From contig JAKIVD010000006.1 in NCBI GenBank assembly GCA_021647205.1, positions 85,781-149,780 of the forward strand: a stretch of DNA of 64,000 nt, written 5' to 3'. Below, piece by piece: positions 17,324 to 27,300 of this stretch; positions within the stretch are counted from its first letter, which is position 1, and every line of letters begins with the position of its first letter. A program made the position numbers and the translations under genes. The notes under the pieces are model-generated. The model did not search any database and had not been told where the DNA came from. It worked only from the letters and a program-made list of their open reading frames with translations. This DNA is from Bacteroidales bacterium. GTDB lineage: Bacteria; Bacteroidota; Bacteroidia; Bacteroidales; F082.

Positions 17324-19024
17324 ATGTCTGATCCTGAAAACGAAAAATCCCGAAAAAATTCGGGCTTGAATTTTATCGAATCCATCATCGAGGAAGATTT
17401 ATTTAACAACAAAAACCAGGGGCGTGTGCACCTGCGTTTCCCGCCCGAGCCCAATGGTTACCTGCACATCGGCCATGCCAAATCCATTTGCCTCAATTTC
17501 GGGCTTGCCAAAACTTACGACGGCCTTTGCAACCTGCGTTTTGACGACACAAACCCCGAAAAGGAAGAGGTGGAATATGTCGATTCCATCATGGAAGACA
17601 TCAGCTGGCTGGGCTTCGAATGGCACGACAAACCTTACTACGCCTCCGATTATTTTGAACAATTGTACGACTGGGCCGTACAGCTGATTAAAAACGGGAA
17701 GGCCTACGTTGACGAACAAGCTCAGGAAAAAATCAGCGAACAACGCGGTGTGCCGACACGGCCCGGAACGGAAAGCCCTTTCCGGAACAGGCCGCCTGAA
17801 GAAAGCCTCGGCTTGTTTGCCCGCATGCGCGATGGTGAATTTGAAAATGGCACAATGGTGCTGCGCGCCAAAGTGGACATGGCCTCACCCAATATGCACA
17901 TGCGCGACCCCATCATGTACCGCATTTTGCACCAGCACCATCACCGTACAGCCGACAAATGGTGCATCTATCCCATGTACGACTGGGCGCACGGGCAATC
18001 TGATTTTATCGAAGGCATCACCCATTCGGTTTGTACTTTGGAATTTGAATTGCACCGTCCGCTTTACGACTGGTTTCTTGATCAACTGGCCGACGAGCGT
18101 TACCGTCCGCAGCAAATCGAATTCGCACGGCTCAACCTGAGTTATACCGTAATGAGCAAACGCAAATTGCTCGAACTGGTCCGCGAAGCGTACGTAAACG
18201 GCTGGGACGACCCACGCATGCCGACCATCTCGGGGCTGCGCCGGAGGGGCTACACCCCGCTGTCCATCCGCAATTTTGCCGACCGCATCGGTGTGGCCAA
18301 ACGTAATAATGTCATCGATGTCGGCCTGCTGGAATTTAGCGTCCGCGAACACCTGAACCAAATTGCGCCCCGTGTTTTTGCCGTGCTCGATCCCGTAAAG
18401 GTCATCATCACTAATTTTCCGGAAGGGGAAGTTGAACAGATGGAACTGGTGAACAATCCCGAAGACCCGGATGCCGGCAGCCGGAGGGTCCCTTTCAGCA
18501 GGGAAATTTATATTGAGCGTGACGATTTCATGGAAGACCCGCCCAAAAAATTCTTCCGGATGGGCCCCGGCCGCGAAGTCAGGCTCAAAGGTGCCTACAT
18601 TGTAAAATGTGAAGATTTTGAAAAGGATGAAAACGGCAGGCTGACTGAAATTCATTGCAGCTATGACCCCACATCAAAAAGCGGGGGAACAGGTGCCAGC
18701 CGCAAAGTAAAAGGCACCCTCCACTGGGTCTCGGTGCAGCATGCCATCGATGCCGAAGTCAGGCTTTACGACCGCCTGTTTTCGGATGAAGACCCGAACG
18801 GCCACAATGACAAAGACTTTAAAGATTTTATCAATCCCGAATCACTCAAAACTTTAACCAATTGTAAGCTGGAGCCGTCTTTGAAAAGTGCCGTGCCGGA
18901 AGATAAATTCCAGTTTCAACGACTGGGCTATTTTTGTGTCGATAAGGACAGCACACCGACGCAGCTTGTTATTAACCGAACCGTGCCGCTGCGCGATCCC
19001 TGGGCAAAAAAAAGCAAACGGTAA
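17324..19024 (+). CDS. glnS: Glutaminyl-tRNA synthetase
   Basis: 566 residues, the usual length for GlnRS. The class I signature is complete: [17 protein letters not shown] carries HIGH at about residues 46-49, and the KMSKS-equivalent is VMSKRKLL. Other GlnRS hallmarks are present: [27 protein letters not shown], and the C-terminal anticodon-binding beta-barrels ending in [15 protein letters not shown] sequence. It charges tRNA-Gln directly with glutamine in the cytoplasm. This matters because archaeal-type GatD and GatE, whose usual job is to make Gln-tRNA-Gln by amidation, are encoded about 12 kb away. Confidence 0.97.
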   Translation: MSDPENEKSRKNSGLNFIESIIEEDLFNNKNQGRVHLRFPPEPNGYLHIGHAKSICLNFGLAKTYDGLCNLRFDDTNPEKEEVEYVDSIMEDISWLGFEWHDKPYYASDYFEQLYDWAVQLIKNGKAYVDEQAQEKISEQRGVPTRPGTESPFRNRPPEESLGLFARMRDGEFENGTMVLRAKVDMASPNMHMRDPIMYRILHQHHHRTADKWCIYPMYDWAHGQSDFIEGITHSVCTLEFELHRPLYDWFLDQLADERYRPQQIEFARLNLSYTVMSKRKLLELVREAYVNGWDDPRMPTISGLRRRGYTPLSIRNFADRIGVAKRNNVIDVGLLEFSVREHLNQIAPRVFAVLDPVKVIITNFPEGEVEQMELVNNPEDPDAGSRRVPFSREIYIERDDFMEDPPKKFFRMGPGREVRLKGAYIVKCEDFEKDENGRLTEIHCSYDPTSKSGGTGASRKVKGTLHWVSVQHAIDAEVRLYDRLFSDEDPNGHNDKDFKDFINPESLKTLTNCKLEPSLKSAVPEDKFQFQRLGYFCVDKDSTPTQLVINRTVPLRDPWAKKSKR

Positions 19025-19113
19025 ATTGCTGCCTTTTGCCGTGAAAACGAAAAAACTTTTCGCGTAATTCCACAAAAATTAAGGGGCGCACCTGCGCGAC
19101 TTGTCCGGCAGAT

Positions 19114-19159
19114 GGTATTTTTCAGCAAACCGTTCATGCTGCCGGTGCTGAAAATACCC
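19114..19159 (+). other. Imperfect hairpin in the 454-base gap after glnS
   Basis: GGTATTTTTCAGCA (19114-19127) can pair with TGCTGAAAATACC about 20 bases later, with one bulged T. No T run follows, so it is not a convincing terminator. The rest of 19025-19478 has a TATATTTG at 19346-19353 that could be the -7 element for the next gene, giving a leader of about 120 bases, and nothing else recognised. Confidence 0.4.
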
Positions 19160-19478
19160 CCCGCCCCAACCTCCGTTAAAGCCTGTTCTTTGCACCGCGC
19201 AAGCTGCTAATAACCAGCTTCTAATAAACTTATAATTTGCAATTCCCAAGGCATCTTCCCCGAAAGTGCTTCAGTGAAACTGTAACCCTGCGCATTTTTT
19301 CACGTATTTTTTTTGGAAAAAGTGAATATTCTTTTGTTTTATTTCTATATTTGCCTACTCTTCGGAATCAGTTTTTTCATGAAATTGATTTTTCAAGGGG
19401 ACGAGCGTTCTTACTTATTTACAAGCAAAGTAACAAATATGAAAAACAAATGATTAATTAACAATTAAGGTATGTATT

Positions 19479-21104
19479 ATGAAAAAAACTTTATTCTTAC
19501 TTTCGCTACTCAGTCTGACGGCCCTGGGCTTTAGTCAGATTACTTTGGAAAGCGGTGCGAATCTGATTGTCTCCAACGGCTCAACGGTAATTGCCAACGA
19601 TGGCATCGTCAACAACGGCGGCTCCATCGACAATGCAGGTACCATCGAGATCAAGGGCGACCTTGAGAACAACACCACCGCTTTAACCGCAAGCACGTCA
19701 ACGGGAACCATCAGCTTTAATGGTACTGTTGCCCAGAAAATCACCGGTTCTGCCGATGCTGATTTTTATGGAAAATTAGAAATTAATAATTCCAGTGGCG
19801 TGTCCATTGACACCACTGCCGCAGGAGTCGGTTCAAACCAGACCATTAACGATACCCTGGTTTTTACTTCCGGTTTGCTGACCTTGAACGGCTTCAACCT
19901 CAGTATGGGATCCGTTGACGCCACCGGCGCCGGCGCCACCCAATACGTACAAACCAACAGTACCGGAGTTGTTACACGTAACGTGCCGGCAGATGGGGCA
20001 ACCGATGTTGTTTACCCTGTGGGAAACACCGCGTACAACCCCATTACGCTTCAAAACAGCGCAACGGCTACCGCAGACAATTACAGCGTTCGCGTTGTGG
20101 ATGCAGAGCCTGCCGGCGCTTCGACAGACCACTTTGTTGACAGAAGCTGGGAAATTACCGAAGCGGTAGCCACCGGTTCCGATTTAACCGTTACACCCCA
20201 ATGGAACAGTGGGGAAGAGCTCCTCAGTTTCGACCGTACCAACAGCAGTATCGGTCTGACCACGGATGGCGGAATAACCTATACCTGGGGTGCAACAGCT
20301 GCTGCTGCAGGCGTTGACCCTTACACCAACAGTGGCACCGGCTTTACAGATGTGGGCACGTTTACAGTGGGCGATTATTTCTACTCGGGCAAAAGCTTCG
20401 ACCTGAAACTTATCCTCGCCGGCGCCTACAACGGTACCGACATGAACAACACGCTGGAAACAGCCGGTTTAATCCCGACCACCGATCCTTACGGATTGAG
20501 CACCACCGTTTCGGCAGTGCCTGCCGGTGCTGTTGACTGGATTAAAATTGAATTCAGGGACAAAACAGACCATGCCAGCATACTGCAAAGTTTTGCCCGT
20601 TTTGTGGACACCAACGGACAGGTGATTGAAGAAGACGGCACCAACTTTAAAATAACCGGCCTTACTTTGGACAATTATTTTGTCGCCGTACTGCACCGCA
20701 ACCACATGGGTGTGGTTAGTTCGGCAACGGTTGACCTGAATGTAGCTTCACCGGTTTACGACTTTACCACCGCGCAGGCACAGGCCTGGCAAAACGGAGC
20801 CATTTCAACCAATGCTGCCATGGATTCTCTTGCAACCGGCGTGTATGGATTGTGGGAAGGCGATGCGAATGCTGATGGCCTGATTGTTTACAATGGCGGG
20901 AGTTCCGACAGAGTATTGATACTTGATAAAGTTGGCGGGGTTGCAAACATGACTACAGTTATTTCAAATGTTTACGATCTTACAGATATTAACATGAATG
21001 GAAATGTTGTGTATAACGGAGGGAACTCTGACAGGATCCGGATACTCGATAATGTTGGCGGTGTTGCTAACATGACTGTTGTACTTAATGTTCATTTGCC
21101 ATAA
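19479..21104 (+). CDS. Secreted surface protein with duplicated dockerin-like calcium motif
   Basis: 541 residues. Signal peptide about 1-20 (ends GFSQ). The first about 120 residues are a beta-helix-like run of short Asn/Gly repeats (SGANLIVSNGSTVIANDG, NNGGSIDNAGTIEIKG). The middle is a beta-sandwich-like region. From about residue 455 a motif is duplicated: GDANADG - VYNGGSSDRVLILDKVGG, then DINMNGNVVYNGGNSDR and RILDNVGG. The D-x-N-x-D/N-G loops recall calcium-binding dockerin-type modules. No standard T9SS tail is present; the duplicated module is the C-terminus. The next gene, a T9SS type A protein, starts 38 bases on. A role as a surface or matrix structural protein is inferred. Confidence 0.7.
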   Translation: MKKTLFLLSLLSLTALGFSQITLESGANLIVSNGSTVIANDGIVNNGGSIDNAGTIEIKGDLENNTTALTASTSTGTISFNGTVAQKITGSADADFYGKLEINNSSGVSIDTTAAGVGSNQTINDTLVFTSGLLTLNGFNLSMGSVDATGAGATQYVQTNSTGVVTRNVPADGATDVVYPVGNTAYNPITLQNSATATADNYSVRVVDAEPAGASTDHFVDRSWEITEAVATGSDLTVTPQWNSGEELLSFDRTNSSIGLTTDGGITYTWGATAAAAGVDPYTNSGTGFTDVGTFTVGDYFYSGKSFDLKLILAGAYNGTDMNNTLETAGLIPTTDPYGLSTTVSAVPAGAVDWIKIEFRDKTDHASILQSFARFVDTNGQVIEEDGTNFKITGLTLDNYFVAVLHRNHMGVVSSATVDLNVASPVYDFTTAQAQAWQNGAISTNAAMDSLATGVYGLWEGDANADGLIVYNGGSSDRVLILDKVGGVANMTTVISNVYDLTDINMNGNVVYNGGNSDRIRILDNVGGVANMTVVLNVHLP

Positions 21105-21142
21105 CCAGTCTCTAAGTTACTAAATTATTAAAATTTATAATT

Positions 21143-23419
21143 ATGAAAAAATATATTATTATCACAATTAGTTTTATTTTTCTCACAATTGCTTCAATTG
21201 CCCAGACGTTTGAATTCAGAACTTTACTGGATGAGCATGACTATATTGCAGTACAATTGCGGCAAACAACTTTAGGTAGTCAACCTGATCCGCTAAGTAC
21301 TGCCGATGACATTAATGATATGGTTTTTGAAATCAGATGGCTGCAATCTCTTGGGGATGTTGATGTTGATATAATCTGTACTAATTACTATATAACTGAA
21401 TCAGGATTACGAACTGCCTCAGGATCATATTATTTTCAGGATTTTAGTATTTCAACAGCTTTTATAAGTCCTGATGATTTTGTGTTAAACGAATGGAAAA
21501 CAATTGCTACTTTACAATCCACTATAACAAGCGGAAGTACGTCCGGCGCGTTCGATGTGGCCCCTGACGGGTGGCCTACCGTTACTGACGTCCTAATAAT
21601 AACAATAGGCTGGGATGGCAGCGCTTCAACAGAATATACCGCATCTGAAATTACCGGCGCGGCTAATAATACACCAATCCCGACAGTTGTATATGATTTG
21701 GTTTGGACTGGTGCAACAGACGCATTCTGGGATAAGGCAACAAATTGGGAGACAGCTTGTGGAGGTACTGGTTCAGTACCTAACACGGGTAATAACTGCT
21801 TTATCCCTAGTGGTTTAACGACTTACCCGTCTGATTTCTTCGCAGCAAGTTTCACAAATCAACCAACTTGTGATTATTTACGTATTTCAAGCGGTGCATC
21901 CCTCACACTAAAAGATATAGACGCATTGAGTGTACAACTCACTTACACCGTTAACAATGATTTAACAGTTTACGGAACGTTAACAAGTATTCCAAATAGT
22001 CAATTAACCGTTACCGGCAGCACCTACATCGATGCTGCGAATGGCCTTGTTGTAGAAGCAACATCTGCAGGCATCGGCTCTTTCATCGACAACGGGACCA
22101 TTACTTACGGAACCAATGGCACAGCCAAGGTGCAAACCTATATTACAAATGGGGCCATTGCCGGAAGTTTTTACATGCATACTGTTGGACCTGCTGTTGA
22201 TGAAGAAAACTATACAGGGGCCGGGACAGGCGCATTCCTCCAGGCCTTTGACGTAGCCCCGGGCAATACCTTTGCTTATTCTTTTGATGAACCCTCAGGA
22301 GCCTGGGTAAACCAATTCTCCTATACCTATCCGGTGCTGACAACTGACGGGATTGGCATGTCAACCGACGATGCCACGGCTTATACCATGAACATGAGCG
22401 GTGCTTTAATGACCGGAAGTATTACTTCTATAGCACTTACTTATACTCCTGTTACCGGTGGCAATGAGTTGATCAGCAACCCCTATGCATCGGCTATCGA
22501 TTTTGACCTTTTCTATGCGAACACAGGGAATTCGTCCGTCATCAATAACAAAAACTGGGTTTGGGATGCCGTTGGTGGTAATTACCTTGCCCGTTCTGGC
22601 GGAAGCGGTGGCGATCAGTTTATGCAGGTAGGCCAGGCCTTCTTTGTGGAAACAACTGCTGCAGGAACGCTTGCATTTGACAACACCAACCGGGTGCACA
22701 GTACAACCCCTTTCAGGGAGGTAATGACGAATATTCTTTCCCTGGACATTAGCGGGGGCGATTATGGCTATTATGACCAATTGGTCATCCGTTTTGAAGA
22801 AGGCGCCACCACGGGTTACGATTCTGAAATTGAAGCCATCAAGTGGAACAGCATGTACGAAAACGCCACGCAAATCAGGAGTATTGCCGAAGACGGCACC
22901 GAGCTTTCAATTAACGTCATGCCCGAGTTGAACCTACAGGGCGACATGGTGAGTGTTCCCGTGAATTTCCAGTGTGGCTACGACGGGGAATATACTTTCA
23001 CCGCCAGCGACCTGGAAAGCTTTGAGTACGGAACGGAAATCTGGATTGAAGACAAACAGGACAACTACCAGTGGCACCATTTGTCACCCGGTCACGAAAC
23101 CTACACCTTTACCGCGGGTCCTGACGATGCGCACGACCGCTTCATCATCCACTTCTTCGGCCCTACTTCGGTCAACGACTTTGAAGCGCAGGATGTGCTG
23201 ATTTACGGTTTAAACGAATATGCCTATGTGAAGAACCTGAGCAAAAATGAGGTAATCAAAGAAGTCTATATTTACAGCCTGGCCGGAACCATGATCATGA
23301 ACAAGCAGGTCCCGGAACAAAACATCTACCGTTTCTTTGTGTCGAACCATGACGGCTATTATATCGTCAGGGTGGTTACCGACAAGAACATTTACACCGA
23401 AAAGGTATTTGTACACTAA
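21143..23419 (+). CDS. T9SS type A sorted secreted protein
   Basis: 758 residues. Signal peptide about 1-20 (ends SIAQ). The body has an N-terminal beta-domain and then a region starting VWTGATDAFWDKATNWE, common in Bacteroidota surface proteins. A middle segment has GNELISNPYASAIDF and FMQVGQAFFVET, and the last about 75 residues form a type A T9SS domain (VLIYGLNEYAYVKNLSKNE, VYIYSLAGTMIMN, GYYIVRVVTDK, VFVH). It is downstream of the dockerin-like gene (38 bases) and upstream of a mini-protein gene (55 bases) on the same strand. No catalytic residues are recognised; structural or adhesive function is inferred. Confidence 0.8.
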   Translation: MKKYIIITISFIFLTIASIAQTFEFRTLLDEHDYIAVQLRQTTLGSQPDPLSTADDINDMVFEIRWLQSLGDVDVDIICTNYYITESGLRTASGSYYFQDFSISTAFISPDDFVLNEWKTIATLQSTITSGSTSGAFDVAPDGWPTVTDVLIITIGWDGSASTEYTASEITGAANNTPIPTVVYDLVWTGATDAFWDKATNWETACGGTGSVPNTGNNCFIPSGLTTYPSDFFAASFTNQPTCDYLRISSGASLTLKDIDALSVQLTYTVNNDLTVYGTLTSIPNSQLTVTGSTYIDAANGLVVEATSAGIGSFIDNGTITYGTNGTAKVQTYITNGAIAGSFYMHTVGPAVDEENYTGAGTGAFLQAFDVAPGNTFAYSFDEPSGAWVNQFSYTYPVLTTDGIGMSTDDATAYTMNMSGALMTGSITSIALTYTPVTGGNELISNPYASAIDFDLFYANTGNSSVINNKNWVWDAVGGNYLARSGGSGGDQFMQVGQAFFVETTAAGTLAFDNTNRVHSTTPFREVMTNILSLDISGGDYGYYDQLVIRFEEGATTGYDSEIEAIKWNSMYENATQIRSIAEDGTELSINVMPELNLQGDMVSVPVNFQCGYDGEYTFTASDLESFEYGTEIWIEDKQDNYQWHHLSPGHETYTFTAGPDDAHDRFIIHFFGPTSVNDFEAQDVLIYGLNEYAYVKNLSKNEVIKEVYIYSLAGTMIMNKQVPEQNIYRFFVSNHDGYYIVRVVTDKNIYTEKVFVH

Positions 23420-23473
23420 TTTTTCTAACAGACTAACAAATAAATAATGTATAACAATATTAAATTGATAAAG

Positions 23474-23707
23474 ATGAAAACATTCAAAAAAATAACCGGA
23501 CTTCTAATTCTCATTTTATTCTTATCGCCACTGGCACAGCTGATGGCACAGGGTCCGCCCCCTCCTCCGGGAGGTTCCGGCACCGGTGACGAGCCCATTG
23601 GCGGAAATGCCCCCATTGGCAGTGGCCTGATTATATTAACTGCGCTGGGAATTGTTTACGGAGGTAAAAAATTGTACGACCTGCGAAAAGAAGCCATAGA
23701 GGAATAG
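23474..23707 (+). CDS. Mini-protein with Pro/Gly linker and sorting-signal-like tail (copy 1)
   Basis: 77 residues from the ATG at 23474, which gives the better signal peptide than the in-frame ATG at 23447. After the cleavage site (LMAQ) the protein has only a Pro/Gly linker (GPPPPPGGSGTGDEPIGG), then NAPIGSGL, a single hydrophobic helix and the basic end GGKKLYDLRKEAIEE. Two paralogues lie opposite at 23838-24050 and 24130-24363. The layout of motif, helix and basic tail resembles PEP-CTERM-like sorting signals, of which short PID-CTERM-type forms are annotated in Bacteroidota as I remember it. It may be a tiny membrane-anchored or processed peptide. A perfect terminator follows. Confidence 0.7.
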   Translation: MKTFKKITGLLILILFLSPLAQLMAQGPPPPPGGSGTGDEPIGGNAPIGSGLIILTALGIVYGGKKLYDLRKEAIEE

Positions 23708-23730
23708 CGTCAGGCTATTTTATAAATCTC

Positions 23731-23769
23731 AAAGCCCTGTGTTTGCTATAGCAAACACAGGGCTTTTTT
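23731..23769 (+). terminator. Perfect 15-pair intrinsic terminator
   Basis: AAGCCCTGTGTTTGC (23732-23746), loop TATA, GCAAACACAGGGCTT and a run of six T. It ends the plus-strand module 19479-23707 and could act weakly in the other direction on the opposing module. Confidence 0.9.
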
Positions 23770-23774
23770 GTCCC

Positions 23775-23835
23775 CACCCGCCGGGTTATGCAAGGGTTCC
23801 CCCCCAACCCGCCGGGTGCAAAGCCACCCGGGGCG
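23775..23835. repeat. GC-rich inverted repeats between convergent modules
   Basis: CACCCGCCGGGTT (23775-23787) is inverted as AACCCGCCGGGTG (23806-23818), followed by CACCCGGGGCGGG near 23825. The arms can form alternative hairpins just past the stop of the minus-strand mini-protein gene. They may terminate or protect that transcript. Confidence 0.5.
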
Positions 23836-23837
23836 GG

Positions 23838-24050
23838 TTAATGCTTCAACTTAAATACTTTTCTTCCACCATAAACGGCACCCATACCGAGCAAGAGAAA
23901 AAGACCGGTGCCAACGGGCGCATTGCCCCCGGGCACCTCATCACCCGTTCCCCCGTGTCCGCCGGGGGGGTTGGGCGGGCCCTGTGCCATGAGCCCCGCC
24001 GAAAGAGTAAGAATAAATATCCCTGATAATATGTATTTTATTTTTTTCAT
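23838..24050 (-). CDS. Mini-protein with Pro/Gly linker and sorting-signal-like tail (copy 2)
   Basis: 70 residues: signal peptide (ends LMAQ), linker GPPNPPGGHGGTGDEVPGG, then NAPVGTGL, a hydrophobic helix and GGRKVFKLKH. It is clearly paralogous to the genes at 23474 and 24130. It lies 79 bases downstream of copy 3 on the minus strand, at the end of the module that begins with the 1114-residue T9SS protein. No enzymatic domain is possible at this size. Confidence 0.7.
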   Translation of the reverse strand: MKKIKYILSGIFILTLSAGLMAQGPPNPPGGHGGTGDEVPGGNAPVGTGLFLLLGMGAVYGGRKVFKLKH

Positions 24051-24129
24051 GAGTTTAAATTTTATCGCGGCGACACAAAGAAAACAGTAATCATGTCTTT
24101 GCGCATCCGCTTATCTTTGTATTTGCTAA

Positions 24130-24363
24130 TTATTCATTGTCGTCCTGATTCCTGAGTTCAAAAACTTTTTTCCCACCGTAAGCAGCTCCCAAGCCAACTA
24201 ACACAAGCATTCCGCTACCCAAAGGGGCGCTGCCACCGGGTGGTTGGTCGCCGCCGCTGCCATGGTCGCCGGGCGGGTCGGGCGGATTGGTACTTTGGGC
24301 TGGCATTCCTCCCGAAAGAAACAGGATGAACAAACCGCTTACTATGATTTTTATCTTTTTCAT
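24130..24363 (-). CDS. Mini-protein with Pro/Gly linker and sorting-signal-like tail (copy 3)
   Basis: 77 residues: signal peptide (ends MPAQ), linker STNPPDPPGDHGSGGDQPP, then SAPLGSGM, a hydrophobic helix and GGKKVFELRNQDDNE. Its ATG is 25 bases past the stop of the large T9SS protein gene, so they share a transcript. In all three copies the invariant parts are the APx-G-x-G step, a helix with small residues (GLGAAYGG) and the basic end. Confidence 0.7.
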   Translation of the reverse strand: MKKIKIIVSGLFILFLSGGMPAQSTNPPDPPGDHGSGGDQPPGGSAPLGSGMLVLVGLGAAYGGKKVFELRNQDDNE

Positions 24364-24388
24364 TGCTGTATAATTTGAAAAACCGGTT

Positions 24389-27300
24389 CTACCTGATCAT
24401 CACTTTCTGAACAATGGTTTGCTTGTTGCTATGGACACGAACGACATAAACACCTGCTTTTTCATTGAGTTTAAAACTGCAAAGTGTTGACGGCTCAAGT
24501 TGGCCTGCGAACACAAGCTGTCCCATTACATTGAATACCTCCACCCCGGCAGCCTCTTTTGGCAAGCTGCCCGATTTAACGTAAACCGTGTTTTGATAAG
24601 CATACACGGTGGTTTTGTTGATGACCGGTTTTTCCCCCGTACTGGTTATCCCGTAAAAATGCAGGATAAAACGTCCCTCGTCGTCCGTTGTCGAAGCTAT
24701 AAAATCATATAGCTGCTGCGCGCGCAAATCAATGGTTTTTTCCAAAAAGAGGTCTTCAAGGTAGATTTCGCTGTTGGGATAGAAACTATCGACCCCTTCA
24801 AAAATAAGGTGGTGCGCTGTATTGGCACCGGCCCTGAAATGAAGTGGCAATTCGTAAGATGTGTAAACGTATGGCAGGTAGTTTTTGGAAAATATTTCCT
24901 CATTGCTCACCGTCCATATCTGGGGTGCAGTGGCACTGCCAAACAGTTTGTGCGAGTCAAATGCAATGTCCCAGGCTTCGGAGGCTTCGGCCCTGAAACC
25001 GACACGGTTCACATCGTAGTAGGTATTTTCATCATTGGTAATTCTGATGATCAGGGTTTCATCTTCAGTTTCCACACGACTGCTTTTGTAATTGTTGGCG
25101 CTGTTGTGCACCCTTGCCGATGCCGGGATGGTAAGTCCGTTGGTGGCATTGCTCACCTGTACGAAGTACCCATTGGTTGAAGGGATGATTCCACCAGCAC
25201 TGATATCCGAATAATTACCTGCCGGTTCGTTCCAGATTTTTGCCACGGCACCGATATTTGTCAGCGACCAGTCGGCAGACGGTGAATTCCATGTTATTGC
25301 CGACGGGAAAGGGTTACCGAGCAAATGCCAGCCGTCAGCGACAAACGACAATGCTGACCAGGCAACATCAGCGGTGTTCAGCGTACCAACAAAGTCTTTG
25401 GTGCCCGAAGTCTGAAAGGCACAGAGGTAACCTTTTCCATTGGTGAAGTTGGTAAAATGGCCTTGTTTGTAATTTTGCCAGATACTGCTTGGTTCATCCC
25501 ACTGGTAAAGGTCGTTCAGGGTGGAAGCCGGATCGAAACTGCTGCCTGCTATCAGCATGTTGTTTACAGGCGAACCGATGTTGTGCCAGCCGTTGGGCGC
25601 TACATCGTAACCGGTAAAATAGCGTTGTACCGTGGCCGCACCGCTTACCGCCCCGTCAACAATAACCGATCCGTTTCCTATTGCATCACCCTGAACGGTC
25701 AGCATGGCCTGTGCCCTTGATTTGACGGCAGCGATGGAAAGGTTTCCGTAAACGGTTAAAGGTACCGCCGGTGAAACATCCAGCAGTGCATCCGAATTTA
25801 AGGTGAGGTCGTAACAGGCTGCTTCACTATAAATGACGCAGCCGGCCATTGTATAAGGAATGCTGACATTAAAGGAAGCATCGGGGATGTACCCATAAGT
25901 GCCCGGCCAGTTGCCCCCTTTTTCGTTCCAGTCGTCAATATTTGTTCCGGCGCCCTGCCATACTACATCTTCTTTGTGTGCCGAGGGCGTCATGTCGGCC
26001 ACATTGGCCAGTCCGGGGATGTCCCATTCAGCAGCCGTCCAGCTTGTGTCGGGTGCAGTAACGCTGCGGAGGCGGACGGCTTTGGTGTCAGTGTATTCCC
26101 ATGCCTGGCCAGACCCGTCCACGTTAATTACCCCAAACGCATCGATTAATGTGCCCGTTGTGTGATCGCCACCGTAGTATAAATAATACCCGTCATCCCC
26201 GTTGCCTGATGTGCCACCGAAATCATAATCAGCCATAAAGCCGTAATTTACATTAAAGAAATCAGTAACATCCCCATTGTTGTTGGCAGCAACGTATTTG
26301 CCGCCTGCCACAATCGAGCCGGTCAGTTTTTTATCTTCCCAGGTAGCCCCGCCATTTGTCTGTCGGCTCAGGTACCAGTCTTCCAAATCAAAGTCAATTG
26401 TTGAAGCGCTCAGGTTGTACAATTCAACAAACCTGGCCTGGTACACATCTTTTGGGTCTGCCACCTCGGAAATTATCAAATCGGTATTCGCCGCATCTGT
26501 TGTTGCACTTGTTTGTTGAGGGCTATTCGTTTTGTAATTCACCGAACCATTGTCGCCGTTGTAAGGATAAATCTGAAAATAATACGTAGTGTTAGGTGCC
26601 AGTCCGATAAATTGGTGGGCCTGTACTCCCGTGGCAACATTTTGCACCAACTGACTGTTGGCTTCTGTGCTTCCGTCAGTGGGGGCAACAATATCGCCAT
26701 AGCCCACACTGCTCCCTTTAATCAGGTAGCTCGCTGCTCCTGCTGCATCTGTCCAGCTTACGGTAATTTCCGAAGCGCTGTTTGTTGTTGCTGCAAAGAG
26801 TGTCGGGTCTGCTGCAGGCTCTGTGGCAAGTGTTGTGGTATCGTCTGTAACACCGCTTGAATATGTTGGTGTGGCATCCACCGACCAGGCTTTGTAGTAA
26901 TAGCGGGTGTCGGCGGTGAGGCCGGTGTGGCTTGTTGAGGTTCCGGCGCCGTTGTACAGCACGGTACCCCCACCCGTAATCGGGTCGCCAACAATGTAGG
27001 TCCCCGAAGGTGTCCCAAAAATACCATCCGACGACCAGGCCACCATGACATCGTCGTTGTTTGCATTTTTCGTCCAACTTAAGTCGATCTGATCGGTGCC
27101 GGCCGTGGTGGCAGCGAAATTTGTCGGGTTGGAGACGCCTCCGGCTGCTACACCTTCAACAAGAACATTATCAAACCGGTGATATTCTGTACCTGCATTG
27201 TTATCAGCTTCCAGATAAACAACCAGAGTTGTCCCGGAAAGACCTGCTACAGAAACAGTCTGATCAACAAAATCATCATTAAAGAAAGCAAACTGAGTAA

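Noticed and set aside
17885..18655. Minus-strand frame of 256 codons opposite glnS
   Set aside because: Shadow of a housekeeping gene with complete motifs.
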